Source: Comamonadaceae bacterium (GTDB lineage Bacteria; Pseudomonadota; Gammaproteobacteria; Burkholderiales; Burkholderiaceae_C). Taken from it: 5,074 bases of DNA. The stretch spans positions 1 through 5,074 of the forward strand of contig CANCCE010000204.1 of the NCBI GenBank assembly GCA_947374505.1, in the 5' to 3' direction. A program made the translations under genes and the position numbers. How positions within the stretch are numbered: position 1 is the first letter of the stretch; every line of letters begins with the position of its first letter. The notes under the pieces are model-generated. The model saw only the letters and a program-made list of their open reading frames with translations. It made no database searches and was not told the DNA's origin. This document shows, piece by piece, positions 1-5,074 of the stretch.

Positions 1-813
1 AGCTACACCTACTTTGTGCCCGACGTCGCGTACCACTTGGCCAAATGGGAGCGTGGTTACACCCGCGCCATCAACATCCAGGGCATGGACCACCACGGTA
101 CGATTGCCCGCGTGCGCGCCGGTCTGCAAGCAGCCGGTGCCGGCATCCCGGCCAACTACCCCGACTATGTGCTGCACACCATGGTGCGCGTGGTGCGTCA
201 CGGTGAAGAGGTCAAAATCTCCAAACGCGCCGGCAGTTACGTCACGCTGCGCGACCTGATCGAGTGGACCAGCAAGGACGCTGTGCGCTTCTTTTTGCTC
301 AGCCGCAAGCCCGACACCGAATACGTCTTTGACATTGATTTGGCGCTGGCCAAGAACAACGAAAACCCGGTCTACTACGTGCAATACGCCCATGCACGCA
401 TTTGCTCGGTGCTACTCCGCCATGCGGGCCTCGACGATGACGACATCAAAAGCCAGCTGCCGAGCGGACAAGACGAGCTGCAGTTCAGAGCAGAACGTGT
501 GCGGGCGATTGCCGACGAGTTGCGCAGCGTCGACGTCTCGCCGCTGGACAGTCCGCAGGCCCAGTCCTTGATGCTGTTGCTGGCCAAATACCCCGACATG
601 CTGAGCAACGCTGCCAGCGGTTTTGCCCCGCATGACGTGGCCTTTTACCTGCGTGAATTGGCGGCCAATTACCACAGTTACTACGATGCCGAGCGCATCT
701 TGGTCGATGACGAGGATGTCAAGTTGGCGCGGTTGGCGCTGGTGGCGGCGGCACGCCAGGTGTTGCACAATGGTTTGCAAGTGTTGGGCGTCAGCGCGCC
801 GGCCAAAATGTGA
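1..813 (+). CDS. argS: Arginyl-tRNA synthetase (ArgRS), C-terminal 270 residues, 5' end cut by window
   Basis: Class I aminoacyl-tRNA synthetase that charges tRNA-Arg with arginine in the cytoplasm, using ATP. Reading frame 1 is open from the first base to TGA at 811-813, giving 270 residues of a protein normally about 560-590 long; the N-terminal add-1 domain and HIGH motif lie outside the window. Visible landmarks, in fragment numbering: FVPDVAYH (5-12), GMDHHG (28-33) of the catalytic core, and KISKR (72-76, nt 214-228), the KMSKS-type ATP-binding loop, followed by AGSYVTLRDL. From about residue 121 (ENPVYYVQYAHARI) the sequence passes into the helical DALR anticodon-binding domain, which runs to the terminal SAPAKM typical of ArgRS. 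A GTG at 16 can be read as a start but lies inside the conserved core, so it is not the true start. The SPOR-domain gene follows immediately, suggesting co-transcription. I see no frameshift or missing key residue. Confidence 0.97.
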   Translation, partial: SYTYFVPDVAYHLAKWERGYTRAINIQGMDHHGTIARVRAGLQAAGAGIPANYPDYVLHTMVRVVRHGEEVKISKRAGSYVTLRDLIEWTSKDAVRFFLLSRKPDTEYVFDIDLALAKNNENPVYYVQYAHARICSVLLRHAGLDDDDIKSQLPSGQDELQFRAERVRAIADELRSVDVSPLDSPQAQSLMLLLAKYPDMLSNAASGFAPHDVAFYLRELAANYHSYYDAERILVDDEDVKLARLALVAAARQVLHNGLQVLGVSAPAKM

Positions 814-824
814 AGAAACTGATT

Positions 825-1454
825 ATGAAAAAGCAACGCGGCGGAACCCTTCTGGGCTTCATCATGGGCGCCCTGATCGGGCTTGGCGCAGCCTTGGCTG
901 TGGCGGTCTACATCACGAAGGTGCCGATGCCCTTCATGAAAAAAGCGCCTGTTCTTGGCTCTGAAAATGAAGCCACTGAGGCGCAGAAAAATCGTGATTG
1001 GGATCCCAATTCCGGACTGGTGAACAAGCCGGCTGCCAAGCCGACACCTAGCGACGCATCCTCTGCGCCGGCTCCGTCAGCAGACCCGCTGGGCGATCTG
1101 GCCAATGCTAAATCTGAGGTCAAGTCCGAAGCCGCTGTTCGGCCCGCAGCACCTGCCCCGTTGTCGTTGCCGGCTTTGTCACCCCCTGCCACGGCAACCA
1201 CTGGTGCCAGCGCCGACCCTTTCAATTACGTTGTGCAGGCAGGAGCCTTTCGCACGCCCGAAGATGCTGAGCAGCAACGCGCCAAGCTGGTGCTGATGGG
1301 CTTCCAGCCCCGCGTCAGCGAGCGCGAGCAGTCGGGTCGCCTCGTGTACCGTGTCCGGCTCGGACCGTTTGACAAAAAAGACGACGCCGACAAAGCCAAG
1401 ATCAAGCTGGACAGCAGTGGCATCGAAGCCGCGCTGGTCCGCGTTCAAAAATAA
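825..1454 (+). CDS. SPOR-domain membrane protein (FtsN-like architecture)
   Basis: Predicted 209-residue bitopic inner-membrane protein. It has a short basic N-terminus (MKKQRGG), one membrane helix at about residues 8-31, a linker rich in Ala, Pro and Ser (about 60-130), and a C-terminal SPOR domain at about 133-209. The domain carries the two characteristic half-repeats YVVQAGAF (135-142) and YRVRLGPF (175-182). SPOR domains bind denuded septal peptidoglycan, so a role at the cell wall or division site is likely. Assigning it as the functional FtsN is only an inference from architecture, so no symbol is given. ATG at 825 is chosen because it gives the usual short lysine-rich start and is preceded by the purine-rich GAAGAAA at 812-818. 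A GTG at 810 would add five residues (MKKLI) and overlap the argS stop as GTGA, a common coupling arrangement, so it remains possible. It lies 11 nt after argS and 22 nt before dsbA, an order I recall as common in Burkholderiales. Confidence 0.9.
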   Translation: MKKQRGGTLLGFIMGALIGLGAALAVAVYITKVPMPFMKKAPVLGSENEATEAQKNRDWDPNSGLVNKPAAKPTPSDASSAPAPSADPLGDLANAKSEVKSEAAVRPAAPAPLSLPALSPPATATTGASADPFNYVVQAGAFRTPEDAEQQRAKLVLMGFQPRVSEREQSGRLVYRVRLGPFDKKDDADKAKIKLDSSGIEAALVRVQK

Positions 1455-1463
1455 CCCATCGTT

Positions 1464-1470
1464 GAGGAAA
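1464..1470 (+). promoter_or_regulatory. Ribosome-binding site of dsbA
   Basis: GAGGAAA lies 6 nt before the ATG at 1477 and matches the anti-Shine-Dalgarno sequence well (GAGGA core at 1464-1468). It fixes the dsbA start, although the same frame is open upstream to 1351 inside the SPOR gene. It is the strongest Shine-Dalgarno sequence in the window; the other visible starts have only weak purine runs. Confidence 0.8.
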
Positions 1471-1476
1471 AAATCA

Positions 1477-2136
1477 ATGCAAAGACGTGAATTTTCGCAA
1501 GTCGCTCTGTCTGCCGCCACCTTGGCAGGTCTGACGGCCGCACTGCCGCTGACGGCTCAGGCCCAAGGCAAGCCGCTCACCGAGGGCATCGATTATTTGC
1601 AGTTGGACAAGCCGGCGCCAATCGAAGCTGCCGCCGGCCAAGTCGAGGTGGTCGAGTTTTTTTGGTACAGCTGCCCGCACTGCAATGTTTTTGAGCCGCA
1701 ATTCGATGCGTGGGCTAAAAAAGCCCCCAAGGATGTCTCCGTGCGGCGCGTTCCCGTGTCATTTCGACCTGATTTTGAGCCCCAGCAGCGCCTTTATTAC
1801 GTGCTGGAAGCCTTGGGCAAAGTCGATGCCCTGCATAAAAAGGTCTTTTACGCCATCCACGTTGAAAGGCAGGCGCTCAACACGGCTGAACTGGTGGCCG
1901 CCTGGGCTGAGAAGCAAGGTCTCAACAAAGCCAAATTCACCGAGCTTTACAACTCTTTTCCGATCAACCTGAAAGCCCGAAAAGCGACTCAACTGCAAGA
2001 CGCTTTCAAGGTGGACGGTGTGCCCGCGCTAGGCGTGGCGGGCCGTTACTACACTTCGGGTACTTTGGCTGGCACCATGGAACGTGCGCTGGCGGTCACC
2101 GATCACCTGATCACTGTGGCCCGCAAGAGCAAATAA
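1477..2136 (+). CDS. dsbA: Thiol:disulfide interchange protein DsbA, periplasmic oxidoreductase
   Basis: A 219-residue thioredoxin-fold protein that introduces disulfide bonds into exported proteins in the periplasm; in known systems it is reoxidised by DsbB, which is not in this window. The active site is CPHC at residues 66-69 (nt 1672-1683) in the context FFWYSCPHC. The cis-proline loop is GVP at 181-183, just before ALGVAGRY. Between them lies the helical insert typical of DsbA. Length is close to the family norm (E. coli precursor 208). The first 30 residues form a signal peptide with likely cleavage after TAQA (29). Its n-region MQRREFSQ contains a twin-arginine pair resembling a Tat motif (see findings). 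The start is set by ATG at 1477 with a good ribosome-binding site. It is the last gene of its group and is followed by a clear terminator. A close DsbA-like paralogue such as DsbL cannot be excluded, but the CPHC motif and length favour DsbA. Confidence 0.95.
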   Translation: MQRREFSQVALSAATLAGLTAALPLTAQAQGKPLTEGIDYLQLDKPAPIEAAAGQVEVVEFFWYSCPHCNVFEPQFDAWAKKAPKDVSVRRVPVSFRPDFEPQQRLYYVLEALGKVDALHKKVFYAIHVERQALNTAELVAAWAEKQGLNKAKFTELYNSFPINLKARKATQLQDAFKVDGVPALGVAGRYYTSGTLAGTMERALAVTDHLITVARKSK

Positions 2137-2180
2137 AACGTCGTCAGAGCCGCTGCGACTCAGGTCGCTACCGGTCAACA

Positions 2181-2214
2181 AAAGCCGCCTTGTTCTTGTA
2201 ACAGGCGGCTTTTT
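2181..2214 (+). terminator. Rho-independent terminator after dsbA
   Basis: AAAGCCGCCT (2181-2190) pairs perfectly with AGGCGGCTTT (2203-2212). Three more pairs, GTT (2192-2194) with AAC (2200-2202), form past a bulged T at 2191 and leave the 5-nt loop CTTGT. Five T residues (2210-2214) follow the GC-rich part of the stem. It lies 44 nt after the dsbA stop and separates the argS-SPOR-dsbA group from lptA. Four A residues on the left side (2180-2183) would give a short U run on the other strand, so weak action in both directions is possible, but no gene converges on it here. A smaller perfect hairpin, GCGAC-TCAG-GTCGC at 2155-2168, lies just upstream without a T run. Confidence 0.9.
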
Positions 2215-2227
2215 ATCTGGATAAGTC

Positions 2228-2256
2228 ATTCCTTGGGCACATGGGCTGGCTACAAT
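2228..2256 (+). promoter_or_regulatory. Candidate sigma-70 promoter for lptA-lptB-rpoN
   Basis: TACAAT at 2251-2256 is a good -10 hexamer, preceded by GGC, a context common in Burkholderiales promoters. The sequence at the expected -35 position with a 17-nt spacer is ATTCCT (2228-2233), a poor match to TTGACA. TTGGGC at 2233-2238 looks better but would leave only a 12-nt spacer. Transcription would start near 2263, leaving a 5' leader of about 27 nt before the lptA ATG. Support comes from position: directly after a strong terminator and directly before the first gene of a tight gene group. The -10 call is reasonable; the -35 is uncertain. Confidence 0.55.
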
Positions 2257-2289
2257 CATCAGATAAATTACAGCAAGATTCGTGCCCTT

Positions 2290-2925
2290 ATGAACTATTA
2301 CTCTCCTCTGTGGCTGATTTTGGCCTTGCTTGCCGTTTTTCCAGCAGCAGCCGAAAAAGCCGATCGCGACAAGCCCATGAACGCTGAGTCGGATGCGCTG
2401 CGCTATGACGATCTCAAGCAAAGCAGTGTTTTCACGGGCAACGTGGTCATCACCAAAGGCACCATCTTGATTCGGGGTGCTCGTGTCGAGGTGTTTCAAG
2501 ACGCGCAGGGCTACCAGCAGGCGGTGGTCATCGCTGAGCCTGGCAAACTGGCTTACTACCGCAGCAAACGCGACGGCGTCGATGAAGTCATTGAAGGTGA
2601 AGGCGAGCGCATCGAGTACGACAGCCAAGCCGACAATGTCAAGTTCATCCGCAAAGCCGTGCTGCGGCGCTATGTGGGCGGCAAGTTGGCCGATGAGTCG
2701 AATGGTGCACTGATCCGCTACGAGAACACCACCGACGTCTTCACGGTCGATGGCAGCGCTCAGCCAGTCCGGACCCCTTCCAACCCAAGCGGGCGTGTAC
2801 GCGCCTTGCTGGCCCCCCGCGCTGCTGGACCAGCCGCAGTGAATGCCGCCCCGACTGCACCTGTCAATGCCACGCCATCCCCCAACCTTCGCCCCAGCAC
2901 CACGCTGGGCATCGACAAAAAATAA
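2290..2925 (+). CDS. lptA: Lipopolysaccharide transport periplasmic protein LptA
   Basis: A 211-residue periplasmic protein of the OstA/LptA family. LptA monomers form the beta-jellyroll bridge that carries lipopolysaccharide from the inner-membrane LptBFGC complex to LptD/LptE in the outer membrane. The signal peptide has a hydrophobic core (LWLILALLAVF, 7-17) and likely cleavage after PAAA (21). The OstA-type domain spans about 28-155, with recognisable stretches DALRYDDLKQ (35-44), SVFTGNVVITKGT (46-58) and IRGARVEV (61-68), and ends near the conserved NTTDVFTVDG (146-155). Residues about 156-211 are a Pro/Ala/Asn-rich tail outside the domain (see findings). ATG at 2290 is the start because it gives a complete signal peptide; the same frame is open upstream to 2233, but that would overlap the promoter. 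The ribosome-binding site is weak: only AGCAAGA at 2272-2278. It is first in the group with lptB and rpoN, while lptC, its frequent upstream neighbour, is absent here. Confidence 0.93.
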   Translation: MNYYSPLWLILALLAVFPAAAEKADRDKPMNAESDALRYDDLKQSSVFTGNVVITKGTILIRGARVEVFQDAQGYQQAVVIAEPGKLAYYRSKRDGVDEVIEGEGERIEYDSQADNVKFIRKAVLRRYVGGKLADESNGALIRYENTTDVFTVDGSAQPVRTPSNPSGRVRALLAPRAAGPAAVNAAPTAPVNATPSPNLRPSTTLGIDKK

Positions 2926-2935
2926 ACACTTCTTG

Positions 2936-3706
2936 ATGGATATGGACCTAACGCAAGCCCAACAGCCCAGCCGACTCGTCGCTCAAGGCCTGCAAAAATC
3001 ATATGGGAGCCGCAAGGTCGTCAAGGACGTTTCGCTCACCGTTCAAAGCGGCGAAGTGGTCGGTTTGCTGGGCCCCAACGGTGCCGGCAAGACAACTTCT
3101 TTTTACATGATCGTCGGCCTCGTGCGTGCTGACGCCGGCCAGATCAGCATCGACGGCCAGTCGATCGAGCAGATGCCGATTCACCGACGCGCCCGGCTCG
3201 GCCTGAGTTACTTGCCCCAAGAGGCTTCGATTTTTCGCAAACTCACCGTCGAGCAAAACGTGCGCGCCGTGCTGGAGCTGCAACGCGACGATGCTGGCAA
3301 ACCCCTCGGCGAGGCGGAGATTCGCCAGCGCACCGACAGCTTGCTGCAAGAGTTGCGTGTTGAGCATTTGCGCGATTCTCCGGCACCGGCACTCTCGGGT
3401 GGTGAACGCCGCCGCGTTGAAATCGCCCGCGCCCTCGCCACGCAGCCGCGCTTTATTTTGTTGGACGAACCGTTCGCCGGCATCGACCCAATCGCCGTCA
3501 TTGAAATTCAGCGCATCATCGGTTTTTTGAAAGCGCGCGGCATTGGCGTGCTCATCACCGACCACAACGTGCGCGAAACGTTGGGCATTTGTGACCATGC
3601 TTACATCATCAGTGAAGGCCATGTGCTGGCGATGGGGACGCCGTCCGAAATCGTCAACAACGCAGATGTGCGCCGGGTTTATCTCGGCGAACATTTTAAG
3701 ATGTGA
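2936..3706 (+). CDS. lptB: Lipopolysaccharide export ABC transporter ATP-binding protein LptB
   Basis: A 256-residue cytoplasmic ATPase; a dimer drives LptF/LptG to extract lipopolysaccharide from the inner membrane and push it along the LptC-LptA bridge. All nucleotide-binding motifs are intact: Walker A GPNGAGKT (46-53), Q-loop Q95 in SYLPQEASIF, signature LSGGE (153-157), Walker B FILLDE (173-178) with catalytic E178, D-loop AGID (181-184) and switch H210 in ITDHNVRE. The terminal VRRVYLGEHFKM matches the LptB-specific C-terminus and separates it from the related branched-chain amino-acid ATPases (LivF/LivG). The N-terminus is about 10 residues longer than in E. coli LptB. ATG 2936 and in-frame ATG 2942 are both possible starts (256 or 254 residues). 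Neither has a clear Shine-Dalgarno sequence, so reinitiation from lptA, whose stop is 10 nt upstream, is plausible. rpoN begins 1 nt after its stop. Confidence 0.97.
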   Translation: MDMDLTQAQQPSRLVAQGLQKSYGSRKVVKDVSLTVQSGEVVGLLGPNGAGKTTSFYMIVGLVRADAGQISIDGQSIEQMPIHRRARLGLSYLPQEASIFRKLTVEQNVRAVLELQRDDAGKPLGEAEIRQRTDSLLQELRVEHLRDSPAPALSGGERRRVEIARALATQPRFILLDEPFAGIDPIAVIEIQRIIGFLKARGIGVLITDHNVRETLGICDHAYIISEGHVLAMGTPSEIVNNADVRRVYLGEHFKM

Positions 3707-3707
3707 C

Positions 3708-5074
3708 ATGAAGCAAGGCCTGTCCCTTCGCGTCTCGCAGCACTTGGCGCTGACGCCGCAGTTGCAACAGTCGATTCGTCTGCTGCAACTCTCCACGCTA
3801 GAGTTGAGTCAGGAAGTCGAGCAGATGCTCGATGAAAACCCGTTTCTCGAAATCACCGAAGAAGCGGCATCGCGTGAAGAGTTTGGCTTGGCTGAGGCCG
3901 ATGCACCGGTCAGCCAGGATATTCGCGACTTCGAGTATTCCGCCAGTGACAGCGCTGCCAGCAGCGCAGATGACAAAGCGTCCATCAGCAGTGAAGCCGA
4001 TAGCAGCGAACCGAAATTAGAAGAAAGCTGGGAGGGCGATGGCACAGTCGAGTCGGCGCCTGACGACAGCGAGTGGGGCAGCGACGCACCAGCACGCAAG
4101 AACAACAATGACGACAGCGAAGACGTCGACGCGGCCGAGCTGGCGCGCAGCCAAGAGTCTTTGCAAGACCATTTGCACCGGCAGTCTCTGGGCTTGCGTT
4201 TGTCGGATGAAGACCGCGCCGCGCTGCACTTTTTGATCGAATCGCTCAACGACGATGGTTACTTAGAAGACACCTTGGCATCGCTGGCCGCGGGGCTGGC
4301 GGGTGATGACTTGGAGCAGGCCGAAGAGCTGGAGCAGCACTTCGCCATGGCGCTCAACCTCTTGCAGCACATGGAGCCCGCCGGTGTCGGCGCGCGCAAT
4401 CTGGGCGAGTGCCTGAGCCTGCAATTGCTCGACTGCAAAAACACCGAAGAAGTCCGTGCGGCGATGGCCATTTGCCTTCAGCCGATGGAGCTGTTGGCCA
4501 AGCGCGACGTCAAGCGCCTGACGTTGTTGTGCGGATTTTCGGAAGCGGCGATCAAGCTGGCCATCGGCATCATTGGTCGACTCGACCCGAAGCCGGGCCG
4601 GCGTTTTGTGAACGTCGAGCGCAACGTGGTGGTGCCCGATGTGCTGGTCGTCAAGTCCGGGCGCGGCTTCAAGGTCTCGCTCAACGGCGAAGTCATGCCG
4701 AAGTTGCGCGTGCACGATATTTACGCCAATGCACTGAAGCAACACAAGGGTCAGGGCGGTGCGGCCTTGCAGCAGCGGCTGCAAGAAGCCCGCTGGTTCA
4801 TCAAGAATATTCAGCAGCGCTTTGACACGATTTTGCGGGTCTCTACCGCAATCGTTGAGCGGCAAAAAAACTTCTTCATGCACGGCGAGCTGGCCATGCG
4901 GCCGCTGGTGTTGCGTGAAATCGCGGACGAGCTGGGCTTGCACGAGTCGACCATTTCGCGCGTCACCACCGCCAAATACATGAGCACGCCTTACGGCACG
5001 TTTGAGCTGAAATATTTCTTTGGCTCGGCGCTGGGCACGGAGTCGGGCGGCAACGCGTCGAGCACGGCAGTGCG
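3708..5074 (+). CDS. rpoN: RNA polymerase sigma-54 factor RpoN, 3' end cut by window
   Basis: Sigma-54 directs RNA polymerase to -24/-12 promoters and needs AAA+ activators to open them; targets often include nitrogen, motility and carbon-use genes. The frame is open from ATG 3708 to the window end: 455 codons plus 2 nt. Region I (1-47) is the Gln/Leu-rich activator-responsive segment, with LTPQLQQSIRLLQLSTLEL at 15-33. Region II (about 50-145) is acidic and low in complexity. The core-binding region starts near SQESLQDHL (148-156) and includes HMEPAGVGARNLGECLSLQL (222-241) and LDPKPGRRF (292-300). The DNA-binding part includes EARWFIKNI (360-368), STAIVERQ (379-386) and the helix-turn-helix LREIADELGLHESTISRVT (402-420). 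The C-terminal RpoN box that reads the -24 element should lie some 40-60 residues further on, outside the window. The start is 1 nt past the lptB stop (TGACATG) with only AAGA (3698-3701) as a possible Shine-Dalgarno sequence, so coupling to lptB is likely. The lptB-rpoN order is widely conserved in proteobacteria. Confidence 0.97.
   Translation, partial: MKQGLSLRVSQHLALTPQLQQSIRLLQLSTLELSQEVEQMLDENPFLEITEEAASREEFGLAEADAPVSQDIRDFEYSASDSAASSADDKASISSEADSSEPKLEESWEGDGTVESAPDDSEWGSDAPARKNNNDDSEDVDAAELARSQESLQDHLHRQSLGLRLSDEDRAALHFLIESLNDDGYLEDTLASLAAGLAGDDLEQAEELEQHFAMALNLLQHMEPAGVGARNLGECLSLQLLDCKNTEEVRAAMAICLQPMELLAKRDVKRLTLLCGFSEAAIKLAIGIIGRLDPKPGRRFVNVERNVVVPDVLVVKSGRGFKVSLNGEVMPKLRVHDIYANALKQHKGQGGAALQQRLQEARWFIKNIQQRFDTILRVSTAIVERQKNFFMHGELAMRPLVLREIADELGLHESTISRVTTAKYMSTPYGTFELKYFFGSALGTESGGNASSTAV

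Noticed and set aside
1351..1476. Upstream extension of the dsbA frame into the SPOR gene, possibly a longer DsbA.
   Set aside because: The extension overlaps the conserved SPOR domain in another frame and would bury the signal peptide; the GAGGAAA site before ATG 1477 explains the start.
2235..2250. Possible sigma-54 (-24/-12) promoter before lptA, which would make rpoN self-regulated.
   Set aside because: The stretch GGGCACATGGGCTGGC resembles the -24/-12 pattern, but no GG and GC pair has the required 10-nt separation and the TTGC-type -12 element is missing. The TACAAT element is a better explanation.
2029..2628. Open frame (199 codons) on the - strand spanning the dsbA end, the intergenic region and half of lptA.
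   Set aside because: It crosses the terminator and promoter and reads antisense through two well-supported genes; no domain or signal is visible.
2999..3796. Long open frame (265 codons) on the - strand opposite lptB and the start of rpoN.
   Set aside because: It mirrors the codon structure of lptB, which has every ABC ATPase motif; the antisense protein shows no recognisable domain. A GC-rich coding strand commonly leaves such open frames.
3951..4140. Repetitive GAC/AGC/GAA-rich DNA in rpoN as a possible tandem repeat or inserted element.
   Set aside because: No unit repeats exactly; the pattern follows from the Asp/Ser/Glu-rich region II, a usual variable part of sigma-54, and the frame continues without a break.
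4409..4825. Alternative + frame of 138 codons inside rpoN, which could suggest a frameshift.
   Set aside because: Translating rpoN codon by codon from 3708 to 5074 gives continuous conserved sigma-54 sequence with no break, so this frame is a shadow.
4263..4943. Open frame (226 codons) on the - strand opposite rpoN.
   Set aside because: It lies entirely within the conserved core-binding and DNA-binding parts of rpoN and has no recognisable family features or ribosome-binding site.

Overview
The window is an ordinary stretch of chromosome from a GC-rich Gram-negative bacterium. It most likely comes from a betaproteobacterium of the order Burkholderiales, probably Comamonadaceae-like (Rhodoferax, Polaromonas, Limnohabitans and relatives). 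That placement rests on the wording of the conserved proteins (ArgS, LptB, RpoN), the argS - SPOR protein - dsbA gene order, and a GC-preceded TACAAT -10 element. It was made from memory of these families, not from a search.

All six genes are on the + strand and form two groups. Group 1 (1-2136) holds the 3' part of argS (arginyl-tRNA synthetase), a membrane-anchored SPOR-domain protein, and dsbA (periplasmic thiol oxidoreductase). The first two are tightly packed (11 nt apart, or overlapping by 4 nt with a GTG start) and dsbA follows after 22 nt. A clear rho-independent terminator at 2181-2214 ends the group.

Group 2 (2290-5074) holds lptA, lptB and the first 455 codons of rpoN. A candidate sigma-70 promoter with TACAAT at 2251-2256 lies upstream. 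LptA is the periplasmic bridge and LptB the cytoplasmic ATPase of the lipopolysaccharide transport machine. RpoN is sigma-54. The genes are 10 nt and 1 nt apart, which indicates co-transcription and probably translational coupling. lptC, which often sits directly before lptA in other proteobacteria, is absent here; dsbA occupies that side.

The only gap of any size is 2137-2289 (153 nt), which holds the terminator and the promoter. I saw no tRNA, rRNA, mobile element, CRISPR array or large repeat. I did not find a previously undescribed system. The points worth a second look are modest: a Tat-like twin-arginine signal on DsbA, a long acidic Ser/Asp/Glu-rich region II in RpoN, a low-complexity tail on LptA, weak ribosome-binding sites throughout the lptA-lptB-rpoN group, and the separation of lptAB-rpoN from lptC.
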